In this document: one piece after another, positions 20,267-28,972 of the stretch
How the letters are laid out: every line of letters begins with the position of its first letter
Numbering within the stretch: the stretch's first letter is position 1
Source: Candidatus Tokpelaia sp. JSC085
Lineage (GTDB): Bacteria > Pseudomonadota > Alphaproteobacteria > Rhizobiales > Rhizobiaceae
Length of the DNA: 64,000 nucleotides
Assembly: GCA_003331005.1 (NCBI GenBank)
Contig: QENC01000001.1
Coordinates: forward strand, 124,001-188,000
Reading direction: 5' to 3'
Translations under genes and position numbers: made by a program
The notes under the pieces: generated by a model
Seen by the model: the letters and a program-made list of their open reading frames with translations, nothing else
The model's database searches: none
What the model was told of the DNA's origin: nothing

Positions 20267-21949
20267 ATGAATATGATCGGGCGTTTTCATTTAGCAATTG
20301 CACAATTAAACCCCACTGTGGGGGATATTGCAGGTAATCTTGCTCTTGCCCGTACAGCACGTGCAAGAGCAGCCGCGGAAAAAGCGGACCTTGTTCTCTT
20401 TACTGAGCTGTTTATTTGTGGCTACTGGCCTGAGGAGATGCTCCGAAACCCAGTCTTCATCCATGCTTGTGAAAAGGCCGTGTGTGAATTGGCGCTTGAT
20501 ACAAAGGACGGCGGACCTGGTGTAGTGATCGGCTTACCGATTCAGCATGGCAGAAGTGTGTATAATGCCGTTGCACTACTTGACAAGGGGAAAATCATCA
20601 CGAAGAAGTATCATAAGATTGATTTGTCGCATTGCGCACAACGTATTGTTCTGACCCCTGATGAGAAACAAGAGCCAGTCATTTTCCGAGGTTTATCGAT
20701 TGGTTTGTCAATTGGTCAAGATCTCTTGAATGATAGACATTTCTGTAAAAGATTAGCGGAAAAGGGAGCACAGTTTATTCTGGTTTCAAGTGCGGCTCCA
20801 TTCATTCGTGGAAAAACTGGCCAACGTTATGATATTCTTGGCAGACAGGTACAAGACAGTGGATTACCGATTATTTATGCGAATCAGTTTGGCGGACAAG
20901 ACGAGATGGTTTTCGATGGTGGTTCTTTCGCTTTGGCCATGGATAATAGTCTTGCTTTCCAGATGAAGAATTTTCAGGAAGATGTAGTAACCACTATTTG
21001 GGAAAAAGTCTCTTCAGGTTGGCAGTGTGTGAACGGACCATTTTCCTATCTTCTTTCTGATCTGGAAGCAGATTATAGTGCTTGTATGATAGGTCTTGCT
21101 GACTATGTTAATAAGAATAACATCAGAGATGTAGTTCTTGGTCTTTCGGGAGGAATTGATTCTGCACTCTGTGCAGCGATTGCTGTTGACGCGCTTGGGA
21201 AAAAACGCGTGCATGCTATTATGCTGCCTTATAAGTATACTTCTCAGTCATCTTGTGATGATGCGGCGCTTTGTGCTCGGTTGCTTGGTTGTCGATATGA
21301 TATCATTCCCATTTCAGGACTGCTCGAAAGTAGTCGAGAAGCGTTGGCAGCGTTGTTTTCCGGAGGAGTTGAAGGCTTGACAGCAGAAAATCTGCAAAGC
21401 CGTATGCGCGGTACAATCTTGATGGCAGTTGCCAACGAATTTGATGCAATGCTTCTCACAACAGGTAATAAATCGGAAATCGCTGTTGGTTATGCGACGC
21501 TTTATGGCGACATGAATGGTGGCTTTAATCCACTCAAGGATCTTTATAAAACGCAGGTTTATGCCTTAAGCGAATGGCGCAATACCTATAGACCGACGAA
21601 TAGCAAAGGACCGTCGGGGGTTGTTATCCCACAGAATATTATCGAAAAAGCTCCTTCTGCAGAACTTCATGAGGGGCAAATTGATGAGGATTCATTACCA
21701 CCTTATCCAGTTCTGGATGATATTCTGGAATGTTTGGTTGATCAGGATATGACTGTTGAGGAAATCATGGCCTGTGGATATGATAAGGCACTTATCACAG
21801 AGGTTGAGCAATTGCTTTACATAGCAGAGTACAAGCGCCGCCAATCCGCTCCAGGTGTCAACATTAGTGGAAAAAGTTTTGGCCGCGACCGCTGTTACCC
21901 AATAACAAACCGTTTCAGAACCGTGCAATATCTTTTCAATTGTATATGA
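20267..21949 (+). CDS. nadE: NAD+ synthetase, two-domain type with degenerate glutaminase domain
   Basis: Last step of NAD synthesis, amidation of deamido-NAD+. 560 aa from ATG 20267 (GATAGAGGT just upstream); ATG 20249 would add six residues. Residues 1-270 form the nitrilase-type glutaminase domain and 275-560 the synthetase domain. The synthetase half is intact: P-loop SGGIDS (294-299), LTTGNKSEIAVGYATLYGDMNGG, KAPSAEL and FGRDRCYPITNRF. In the glutaminase half the Glu of FTELF and a Lys in YHKIDL remain, but the nucleophile Cys expected in the IPICEDIW-type motif is Gly150 and the next Glu is Gln151 (SIGQDLL), and the LPNYxxFDE motif is gone. The enzyme therefore probably uses free ammonia (inference). 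Confidence 0.93.
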   Translation: MNMIGRFHLAIAQLNPTVGDIAGNLALARTARARAAAEKADLVLFTELFICGYWPEEMLRNPVFIHACEKAVCELALDTKDGGPGVVIGLPIQHGRSVYNAVALLDKGKIITKKYHKIDLSHCAQRIVLTPDEKQEPVIFRGLSIGLSIGQDLLNDRHFCKRLAEKGAQFILVSSAAPFIRGKTGQRYDILGRQVQDSGLPIIYANQFGGQDEMVFDGGSFALAMDNSLAFQMKNFQEDVVTTIWEKVSSGWQCVNGPFSYLLSDLEADYSACMIGLADYVNKNNIRDVVLGLSGGIDSALCAAIAVDALGKKRVHAIMLPYKYTSQSSCDDAALCARLLGCRYDIIPISGLLESSREALAALFSGGVEGLTAENLQSRMRGTILMAVANEFDAMLLTTGNKSEIAVGYATLYGDMNGGFNPLKDLYKTQVYALSEWRNTYRPTNSKGPSGVVIPQNIIEKAPSAELHEGQIDEDSLPPYPVLDDILECLVDQDMTVEEIMACGYDKALITEVEQLLYIAEYKRRQSAPGVNISGKSFGRDRCYPITNRFRTVQYLFNCI

Positions 21950-21993
21950 ATCTGTTGATTTGTACGACCTGTTAAAAAAGAAAGCAGGTAACC

Positions 21994-23370
21994 ATGATAC
22001 GTGTCCGTTTTGCTCCTTCTCCGACAGGCTATATTCATATTGGGAATGCCCGGATTGCACTTTTTAATTGGTTTTTTGCTGTACAGCAAAAGGGACAGTT
22101 CATTCTACGCTATGATGATACAGATATAAAGCGTTCAAAAGTTGAATATATTAAAGGTATTGCCGAAGACCTGACTTGGCTTGGTATTAAACTGAATGAG
22201 ATTTATTGTCAGTCAAAGCGTTTTGATCGTTATGATCAAGCTGTTAAAAAACTTAAAAAAGCCGGTCTTCTTTATCCCTGTTATGAGACACCTGAAGAAC
22301 TGGAATGGCAGCGAAAACGCCGTCTTTCCCAAAAATTGCCACCTGTTTACGGACGTGGGGCACTAAGGCTGACGATGAAGGAAAAACAAGTACTTGAAGC
22401 ACAGGGAAGAAAACCTCACTGGCGTTTTCTTCTGCCTAATTTCACTGAAAATCCTTTTGAAATACAATGTAGCGAAGTGTCTTGGGATGATCTTGTGAGA
22501 GGACGACAAACCATTGATCTTTCCTCTTTGTCTGATCCGGTTCTGATTCGTGCTGATGATACCTATTTATATACCTTGCCTTCTGTCGTAGATGACATGG
22601 ATATGAGAGTGACTCATATCATTCGTGGTGATGATCATGTGGCAAATACCGGGGTGCAAATTGCAATTTTTAAATCACTGGTAAGTACTTTACCTACTTT
22701 TGCCCATATCAATCTTCTGACAACTATCTCAGGGGCAGGTCTTTCGAAACGTAAAATGGATCTCTCTATCCGTAGCTTACGTGCAGCAGGATTTGAACAA
22801 GCATCAATCGCATCTCTGGCTGTTTTTATTGGCACATCACAAAATGTTGAAGCACACAAAACGGTGGAAAAATTAGCAGGGCACTTTAATCTCACTTCTG
22901 CTTCAAAGACTGCCGCAAAGTTTAATGTGGATAATCTCGTTAATCTTAATCGTCATATTGTTCATGAATTAACGTTCGATGATGTTGCGGATCGATTAAT
23001 GGCAATGGATATTGCTGGAGATAAAGCCAAACCATTCTGGTTCGCTATACGAAACAACCTCGAAACGGTAACAGAAGCATATAGCTGGTGGAAGATTATA
23101 ACCGATAAAAACATGCAATTTCCGTTTTCTTCTCATGCAGACAGGCAGTTTTTACATCAAGCGGCTCGACTGTTGCCACCTGAACCATGGAACCAAGCAA
23201 CATGGCAACAGTGGATAAAGTGTCTGAAAGAGAAAACTGATAGAAGAAAAGAATCCCTTTTCAGACCATTACGTATTGCCCTGACAGGGTGTGAAAGAGG
23301 CCCTGAACTTGCAGTATTGCTTCCTCTGCTTGGACGTGATCTCGTTTTTGCGAGACTACAAGAAGTCTAG
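21994..23370 (+). CDS. gltX: Glutamyl-tRNA synthetase
   Basis: Class I synthetase, 458 aa. N-terminal RFAPSPTGYIHIGNARIALFN contains the HIGH-type motif (about residues 15-18), FILRYDDTD follows, and the KMSKS-type loop appears as GLSKRKMDLS (about 248). Its place beside nadE and its sequence resemble the second GluRS of Rhizobiales; many Alphaproteobacteria carry two, one preferring tRNA-Gln for later transamidation, so substrate preference cannot be fixed from this window. The ATG follows AAAGCAGGTAACC. Confidence 0.92.
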   Translation: MIRVRFAPSPTGYIHIGNARIALFNWFFAVQQKGQFILRYDDTDIKRSKVEYIKGIAEDLTWLGIKLNEIYCQSKRFDRYDQAVKKLKKAGLLYPCYETPEELEWQRKRRLSQKLPPVYGRGALRLTMKEKQVLEAQGRKPHWRFLLPNFTENPFEIQCSEVSWDDLVRGRQTIDLSSLSDPVLIRADDTYLYTLPSVVDDMDMRVTHIIRGDDHVANTGVQIAIFKSLVSTLPTFAHINLLTTISGAGLSKRKMDLSIRSLRAAGFEQASIASLAVFIGTSQNVEAHKTVEKLAGHFNLTSASKTAAKFNVDNLVNLNRHIVHELTFDDVADRLMAMDIAGDKAKPFWFAIRNNLETVTEAYSWWKIITDKNMQFPFSSHADRQFLHQAARLLPPEPWNQATWQQWIKCLKEKTDRRKESLFRPLRIALTGCERGPELAVLLPLLGRDLVFARLQEV

Positions 23371-23389
23371 TCTTGACGAGAAGAGGTGA

Positions 23390-23409
23390 GGTCAAGCGCA
23401 CCGCTGACC
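23390..23409. terminator. Hairpin between convergent gltX and rhlE
   Basis: GGTCA-a-GCG-cac-CGC-TGACC forms an 8-bp stem with one bulge in the 78-base gap between the gltX and rhlE stops. There is no T-run on either side, so it is only a possible transcription end. Confidence 0.35.
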
Positions 23410-23448
23410 CTCCTGCTCATAGAGAAGAGAACATGGATAATATTTCAT

Positions 23449-24822
23449 TTAGCTAATATGCACAGACACTAACATAAAGGCAGGGATATCAGGGCCAAAT
23501 CCGATCTGTGTTTCAGTTTCTTCGTATCTACGGCTTCTGATAGCTGATTTCTTTCCGGGGTATAGCTTCTCCTCTGCGTTCGATTGCTGCGATTTCATGT
23601 CCTTGTTTTTCACAATTTCGTGCTGTTTTTTTCTTCTGAAGGTTTTGTCAGTCACTTTACAGATCGAAGCTTCCTCAAACCATTTTAGGCTTTCACCACT
23701 CATTTTTTCAATAGCCTGAACATACTTCAAATCGCTTTGTGTTACGATGGTAAAAGCTCTACCTAGGCGTCCTGCCCTACCTGTGCGGCCGATGCGGTGT
23801 ACATAATCCTCTGAGTGTGTCGGCACATCAAAATTAAAGACATGACTAACATCAGAAATATCTAACCCTCGTGCAGCAATATCAGAAGCAACCAATAGTT
23901 TCAGTTTTCCATCCTTGAAATTTGCCAGCATGCTCATACGGGTATGCTGGTCCATATCACCATGCAGCGCACCGGCATTGAAATTATGGCGAATTAGAGA
24001 ACGGAACAGCTTAGAAACATCACACTTACGGTTGCAAAAGATGATGGCATTATTCAGTTTTGTATCTTCTTCTCTGATAAGTTTTCGTAAAATAATCCGT
24101 TTATCCCAGGGAGTCGCCTTTGATTTAACCAACCATTGGGTGATCGTTTGAGCAGTTGAGGAAGCCTGTGCTACTTCAATACGCTCGGGGGTATGCAGGA
24201 ATTGCTCTGTTAACCTGGTCATTTCAGGTGGCAGAGTTGCTGAAAAGAATAGGGTTTGCCGTGTGAATGAGATCAGTTTGCAGATCCGCTCAATATCGGG
24301 AATAAATCCCATGTCAAGCATCCGATCTACTTCGTCAATGACAAGAATTTCAACACCAGTCAAAAGCAGTTTTCCGCGTTCGAAATGGTCAAGCAGACGA
24401 CCAGGCGTAGCAATTAGCACATCAGCACTGCGTTCCAGTTGTCGTTCTTGCTCTTCGAAAGAGACGCCTCCTATAAGAAGAACAACATTTAATCGGTGGT
24501 TTGCACCGTATTTTACAAAATTGCCAGCCACCTGTGCTGCCAACTCTCGTGTTGGTTCCAGTATCAGCGTCCTTGGAATACGAGCCCTTGCACGCCCCTT
24601 TTCAAGCAAGGTCAACATTGGCAGGACAAAAGATGCTGTCTTTCCAGTCCCGGTCTGTGCTATTCCAAGAATGTCCTTGTGTTGTAATATACGCGGGATA
24701 ACACCTGCTTGAATCAGCGTTGGTCGTTTGTAACCTGCTATTTTTACAGCGTCCAAGACCTTGGCAGAAAGACCAAGTTCTGCAAATGTGACTGAAGGTC
24801 TCGTTCTCTTTTCCTGAGTCAA
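23449..24822 (-). CDS. rhlE: DEAD-box RNA helicase, RhlE type
   Basis: ATP-dependent RNA helicase, 457 aa. Q motif around FAELGLSAKVL...RPTLIQ, Walker A AQTGTGKT (55-62), PTRELA, motif III SAT in FFSATLPPEMT, and motif VI HRIGRTGRAGR are present. Motif II reads DEVD (163-166) instead of DEAD, an Ala-to-Val change (codon 24328-24330). The tail after residue 380 is basic and low in complexity, suited to RNA binding. The first codon is TTG at 24822; an in-frame TAG lies 18 bases upstream with no ATG between, so TTG is the likely start. Confidence 0.9.
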   Translation of the reverse strand: MTQEKRTRPSVTFAELGLSAKVLDAVKIAGYKRPTLIQAGVIPRILQHKDILGIAQTGTGKTASFVLPMLTLLEKGRARARIPRTLILEPTRELAAQVAGNFVKYGANHRLNVVLLIGGVSFEEQERQLERSADVLIATPGRLLDHFERGKLLLTGVEILVIDEVDRMLDMGFIPDIERICKLISFTRQTLFFSATLPPEMTRLTEQFLHTPERIEVAQASSTAQTITQWLVKSKATPWDKRIILRKLIREEDTKLNNAIIFCNRKCDVSKLFRSLIRHNFNAGALHGDMDQHTRMSMLANFKDGKLKLLVASDIAARGLDISDVSHVFNFDVPTHSEDYVHRIGRTGRAGRLGRAFTIVTQSDLKYVQAIEKMSGESLKWFEEASICKVTDKTFRRKKQHEIVKNKDMKSQQSNAEEKLYPGKKSAIRSRRYEETETQIGFGPDIPAFMLVSVHIS

Positions 24823-24876
24823 CTTGATGTTACTTATCTATATTGAAACTTGTAGTAAACATCTCCCCTCCGGGAT

Positions 24877-24890
24877 GTGAATAGATTCAC
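24877..24890. promoter_or_regulatory. Inverted repeat in the rhlE upstream region
   Basis: GTGAAT-AG-ATTCAC, a perfect 6+2+6 inverted repeat 55-68 bases upstream of the rhlE start on the opposite strand. It has the size of a dimeric repressor site, but no cognate regulator is known and chance cannot be excluded. Confidence 0.25.
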
Positions 24891-25002
24891 CAACCACGGG
24901 ATGACATCTTACGATTTACGATTCTTAGACAGCAAAGTCAATAAAATCAGTGTCAGTATACATCGGAGCGGAAGAAATATTACGATGAAGTGCAAATTAT
25001 TG

Positions 25003-25761
25003 TCAATAGGAAAACTGTTCTAGTAATATTCGTTCATCCCAAGAGTGATTTGGATTAAATAAAATACGACCTTTGACATCTGTTGTTGAACTGATAATCA
25101 CTGAGCGTACTGATTTCACCTCAATATTGTCAGCAGCTGCATTAACCGGCCTCTTTTTGCTTTCCAAAAGATCAAAACGTACTGTAACATCATTGGGTAG
25201 CAGAGCGCCATGCCAACGCCTGGGACGGAATGGACTGACTGGTGTCAACGCCATCAGCGGTGCCGTCAAAGGCAGGATCGGTCCCTGTGCTGAGAAATTA
25301 TAAGCTGTTGATCCAGCAGGTGTTGCGACCATAACGCCATCACAGATTAATTCCTCTATGCGGATTTTTTCATCTACACTTATTTTTATTTTTGCTGCCT
25401 GATAGGATTGACGAAAGAGCGATACCTCATTGATCGCAAGTGCTTCAATCCGGTCTGTTTTTTCAGATTCAGCTAGCATTCGTAGTGGTCGAATCTCCTC
25501 TATGCGGGCACTAGCGATTCTTTCTGGGAGTTCATCTTCTTCGTATTCATTCATAAAAAAGCCGACAGAGCCGCGATTCATTCCATAGATAAGTTTGTCG
25601 GTATTCATGAAATCACGCACAACATGCAACATTGTACCATCGCCTCCGAGAACAATGATAACGTTCGCTTCTAATCGTGATGTCTGTCCATATTTCTTGA
25701 TAAGTCTCTTCCTGGCTTTTGCTGCTTCGGTTGTCTCGCTTGTAATGAAATGAAGTCGCAT
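25003..25761 (-). CDS. nadK: NAD kinase
   Basis: Phosphorylates NAD+ to NADP+; 252 aa from the ATG at 25761, preceded by AGGGAGAA. An in-frame ATG at 25824 would add 21 residues without family support. The glycine-rich substrate motif GGDGTMLH (about 38-45), AINEVSLFR and DGVMVATPAGSTAYNFSAQGPILPL (about 130-154) are diagnostic. RPVNAAADNIEVKSV lies near the C-terminus. It shares the cofactor with nadE (20267). The minus-strand run rhlE-nadK-DUF815 is spaced widely, so genes may be transcribed separately. Confidence 0.93.
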   Translation of the reverse strand: MRLHFITSETTEAAKARKRLIKKYGQTSRLEANVIIVLGGDGTMLHVVRDFMNTDKLIYGMNRGSVGFFMNEYEEDELPERIASARIEEIRPLRMLAESEKTDRIEALAINEVSLFRQSYQAAKIKISVDEKIRIEELICDGVMVATPAGSTAYNFSAQGPILPLTAPLMALTPVSPFRPRRWHGALLPNDVTVRFDLLESKKRPVNAAADNIEVKSVRSVIISSTTDVKGRILFNPNHSWDERILLEQFSY

Positions 25762-26028
25762 GTGAGATTCTCCCTGAGAAATACCTGATGAATGTGATGA
25801 ATGATAAAGGGAAGCAAGAAACATTAAGAAATTTAATAGGGAAGAATACCGTGCCGTGCAAAAAAGAATATTCTACTGTACGATATGGATACAGATCGTG
25901 TAAGCAAGCATGGTGCTATATACAGTTACATGGCCTTCAACAGACTGTTTTCTATACCACTATTTTTATAGATGATCTATAACATAGCAAGAACTGAGCT
26001 GGTATGGTATAAAACATATCGCCCATTT

Positions 26029-26889
26029 TTATATGAGGGTTTTACCAAGGCGCCCAGCCAGATCTTGTATGAATTGCCAAGCGACACGGCCAGACGAGCT
26101 ACCGCGTGCGATTGACCATGCAAGAGCGTCTCTATGTAATTTTTCCGGCTCTTCATCCAGTCTATAGTATCTGGCATAATTTTCCACCATTGTTAGATAA
26201 TCTTTACGACTGCAGGTGTTAAATCCGAGCCACAAGCCAAAACGATCAGAAAGAGAGACCTTTTCCTCAATCGCTTCTGATGGATGAATCAAGGATCTTT
26301 CATTATCAATCATGTCACGTGGCATAAGATGTCTTCTGTTAGAAGTCGCGTAAAACAGGACATTCTCTGGAGGTCCTTCGACACTGCCGTCAAGCGCCGT
26401 TTTAAGATATCTATATGATGTATCTTCATAGTCAAAGGAAAGATCATCACAGAAAAGAATAAAACGATATTTGCTTTTTTTCAGTTCTTTCATCAAAAGC
26501 GGCAATGTACTGATATCTTCACGGTGTATTTCAATCAGCTTCAAAGGTTTCAAGTGCATCTGCTCCTGATTAATGAAACCCTGAGCAGCTTTGATAAGAG
26601 AGGATTTACCCATGCCTCGTGCTCCCCACAACAGCACATTATTGGCAGGTAGATTTTTGGCAAAACGTCTTGTATTCTCAATGAGAATGTCACGGATATT
26701 ATTAATCCCTACAATCAGGCATATATCAATGCGGTTTACGTTTTTAACCGGGGTTGCCAAAAGAGTTTGCGGGTTCCAGACAAAGCAGTCAGCCTTTTCT
26801 GCTTCAATAGGGTGAGGTACCGGCTGTGCTATACGTGATAGGATAGAAATGAGCTTATCCAACTGAATGAGAAGATGATTTTTTTTCAT
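26029..26889 (-). CDS. DUF815 family AAA-type ATPase
   Basis: 286 aa. Walker A GARGMGKSS (89-97), Walker B region YRFILFCDDLSFD (about 141-153) and a conserved YATSNRRHLMPRD (sensor-like, about 186-198) define the DUF815 family of P-loop ATPases, whose role is unknown; distant similarity to AAA+ loaders such as DnaC/IstB is sometimes noted. The N-terminal 60 residues are a helical family-typical extension. In Rhizobiales this gene is next to yajC, as here, but the two are divergently placed. Confidence 0.85.
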   Translation of the reverse strand: MKKNHLLIQLDKLISILSRIAQPVPHPIEAEKADCFVWNPQTLLATPVKNVNRIDICLIVGINNIRDILIENTRRFAKNLPANNVLLWGARGMGKSSLIKAAQGFINQEQMHLKPLKLIEIHREDISTLPLLMKELKKSKYRFILFCDDLSFDYEDTSYRYLKTALDGSVEGPPENVLFYATSNRRHLMPRDMIDNERSLIHPSEAIEEKVSLSDRFGLWLGFNTCSRKDYLTMVENYARYYRLDEEPEKLHRDALAWSIARGSSSGRVAWQFIQDLAGRLGKTLI

Positions 26890-27086
26890 TGGAATATCCA
26901 GAGAAACTCAAACACTCACTATTCTTTATAAAATAAGGTATTAAAGAGGCCATCTATTGCGGTTTATTGTACGACATTATTGCGCGGGAAAAAACAAAGA
27001 GCAATAGATGTGTTCTTGAAGGGATGGTTAATAATCTGTTGCCATGGAAATTTGTGTTGCGTTCAATCTTATTTAAGGAGGATATC

Positions 27087-27461
27087 ATGTTCATGACGCC
27101 AGCCTATGCACAGACTACGGATTCCTTGGTGGGGATGTCGGGTCAGGTTTCTATGTTTATTCCGCTGATTTTGATTTTTATCATTATGTATTTTCTGATT
27201 ATCCGTCCGCAACGTGTGCAGATGAAAAAACATCAGGAAATGGTAAATTCTACGCGCAGGGGTGATACTGTTGTAACAGGCGGTGGTCTGATCGGGAAAG
27301 TCAGCAAAGTTTATGATGATGTTGGAGAACTCGAAGTGGAAGTTGCAGACGGTGTACGGGTACGTGTTGTACGTAACACCTTGAATGGCGTCCGGGTCAG
27401 AGGAGAACCGGTTTATGAGGGAAGTAAAGGAAAAGCTAGCGTAAAACGCCAGAACAAATGA
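27087..27461 (+). CDS. yajC: Sec translocase accessory subunit YajC
   Basis: Single-pass membrane protein that associates with SecDF and SecYEG. 124 aa from ATG 27087, preceded by a strong AAGGAGG; the longer frame from 26967 lacks support. N-terminus MFMTPAYAQT, one transmembrane helix (about 20-42, PLILIFIIMYFLIIRPQ) followed by the family signature RPQRVQMKKHQEMV and TGGGLIGKV. Its usual partner genes secD/secF (fused secDF in Brucella) do not follow; a 271-base stretch without an ORF is found instead. Confidence 0.93.
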   Translation: MFMTPAYAQTTDSLVGMSGQVSMFIPLILIFIIMYFLIIRPQRVQMKKHQEMVNSTRRGDTVVTGGGLIGKVSKVYDDVGELEVEVADGVRVRVVRNTLNGVRVRGEPVYEGSKGKASVKRQNK

Positions 27462-27732
27462 GCTTGACATGCGTATATCTTAACATTACATCGCAACGTG
27501 TATTTTTTATCGAAATTTGGAGCATAGCCATCGTGGTCGCTCATGATCAGAATGAGCACTTGCTTAGAGATTAGAGAGGGATAGCCGTTCCCAGGGACCC
27601 ATCATGTTAGCCATCCTAGCGTTTATTGCATCTTCTACGGCAGACTAGGGGGACGTTTTTCGCATGACTGCGCATCGGCTGATGCTTGGATGATGAGTTT
27701 AAAGGAATGCGTAAAATCGGGTTTATGAGATC
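27462..27732 (+). other. ORF-poor gap where secDF is expected
   Basis: No reading frame of note. A consensus -35 TTGACA starts right after the yajC stop and has a weak -10 (TACATC) 17 bases on. A short frame MLAILAFIASSTAD occurs near 27604, and a small hairpin GCATC-GGCT-GATGC near 27674. I could not match any of it convincingly to SecD or SecF. It may be an eroded remnant or a small RNA region. Confidence 0.4.
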
Positions 27733-28131
27733 ATGGCCAAGAACATGGAAAAGGGCATAGAAATACGTCAGGCGCATTTTCCTAAGCGTGCCCCGGTGGA
27801 TGTTTATGGAAATGGGGGGTTTCGTTTTGCTGATATGTCGCACTGCGGGTCTATTCTTTGTTTACCTTCGGGTATTTATGGATGGTATCCTGAGAAAACG
27901 ATACCTGCTTTGAATGAGCTTAGCCGGGTTTTGGCAGAAGCGAACGATATTGAAATACTCCTTGTAGGAACTGGTGAAGATCTATGCCTTCTATCAGCAG
28001 AGGTCTGTGATGTTTTGCACCTGCATCATATCATTGTAGAACCAATGAGCACGGGAGCAGCAGTGCGGACCTTCAATGTTTTGCTGAGTGAGGATCGTGC
28101 TGTTGCTGCAGCACTCTTTGCTGTGCAATGA
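27733..28131 (+). CDS. Mth938-like domain protein
   Basis: 132 aa. Small single-domain protein with the Mth938/DUF498 fold. Recognisable stretches are IEIRQAHFPKRAPVDVYGNGGFRFADMSH near the N-terminus (residues 9-37), GSILCLPSGIYGW and EILLVGTGEDLCLL, ending with the MSTGAAVRTFNVLLSEDRAVAAALF segment. Related proteins are linked to complex I assembly (NDUFAF3) in mitochondria, but the bacterial role is unclear. It follows yajC-secDF in Rhizobiales; here secDF is missing. The ribosome-binding signal is weak. Confidence 0.87.
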   Translation: MAKNMEKGIEIRQAHFPKRAPVDVYGNGGFRFADMSHCGSILCLPSGIYGWYPEKTIPALNELSRVLAEANDIEILLVGTGEDLCLLSAEVCDVLHLHHIIVEPMSTGAAVRTFNVLLSEDRAVAAALFAVQ

Positions 28132-28180
28132 ATGAGACAAAAATCATCTATGGCATACGCGATATGTGAATCGAGTGTGT

Positions 28181-28972
28181 TTAAATCCCGAGTAATTTTC
28201 TGGTTGCTGCTGTAATATCTTGTTGTTGCATAAGACTCTCACCAATTAAGAAACATTCAATGCCGCTTTTTTTCAGCCTTTGACAATCCGCATTGTTAAA
28301 GATTCCGCTTTCTGCAACCGGCAGCTTGTCAGGCGGGACCATATTAGCGAGGCGCGCTGAATTAGAAAGATCAACGGTGAAATTCCGCAAGTTACGGTTG
28401 TTAATACCGATCAACGGTGAAGTAAGTTTCAGTGCTCTTTCCATTTCAGCCTCATCGTGAGTTTCAATGAGCACATCCATGCCAAGCTCAAAAGCTGCTT
28501 TTTCCAAAGCTCGTGCCAAATCATCATCTATGGCTGCAAGAATAATTAGAATGCAATCAGCTCCCCAGCTCCGCGCTTCATAAACCTGATAGGGATCGAA
28601 GAAAAAATCCTTACACAAAATCGGCAGGCTACAGGAAGACCGCGCATGGATCAGAAATTGTGCTGTACCTTGAAAAAAATGTTGATCTGTCAAAACAGAG
28701 AGGCAGGCAGCGCCTCCTTCTTCATAGGCACAAGCTAATTCTGGTGGATTAAAAACTTCACGAATCATGCCCCTGGATGGGCTAGCTTTTTTTATTTCAG
28801 CGATCAGGCTGAATTGTCCTTGTGTAATTTTTTTTTTTAGTTGCTTTATAAAGCCCAACGGTTTATCAATATCACTAATACGCGCTTTTAATTCGTCTAA
28901 AGAACATGTCGATTTTGCTTTGGCTATCTCTTTGCGCTTATAAGACTCGATTCTTTGCAAGATGTCATTCAT
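28181..28972 (-). CDS. trpC: Indole-3-glycerol-phosphate synthase
   Basis: Tryptophan pathway step closing the indole ring, 263 aa. The start is ATG 28972, overlapping the trpD stop by eight bases and preceded by GGAGAAG; a longer frame to 29062 lies within trpD. Catalytic residues are visible in [15 protein letters not shown] (Glu and Lys, about 58-72), [20 protein letters not shown] and [10 protein letters not shown]. An A11 run (coding KKK, 28828-28838 on the plus strand as T) lies near codon 46. A monofunctional TrpC, not fused to TrpF. Confidence 0.93.
   Translation of the reverse strand: MNDILQRIESYKRKEIAKAKSTCSLDELKARISDIDKPLGFIKQLKKKITQGQFSLIAEIKKASPSRGMIREVFNPPELACAYEEGGAACLSVLTDQHFFQGTAQFLIHARSSCSLPILCKDFFFDPYQVYEARSWGADCILIILAAIDDDLARALEKAAFELGMDVLIETHDEAEMERALKLTSPLIGINNRNLRNFTVDLSNSARLANMVPPDKLPVAESGIFNNADCQRLKKSGIECFLIGESLMQQQDITAATRKLLGI

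Noticed and set aside
27462-27732. Pseudogene call for secD/secF remnants
   Set aside because: Six-frame reading by eye gave only short hydrophobic fragments without a specific SecD or SecF motif.
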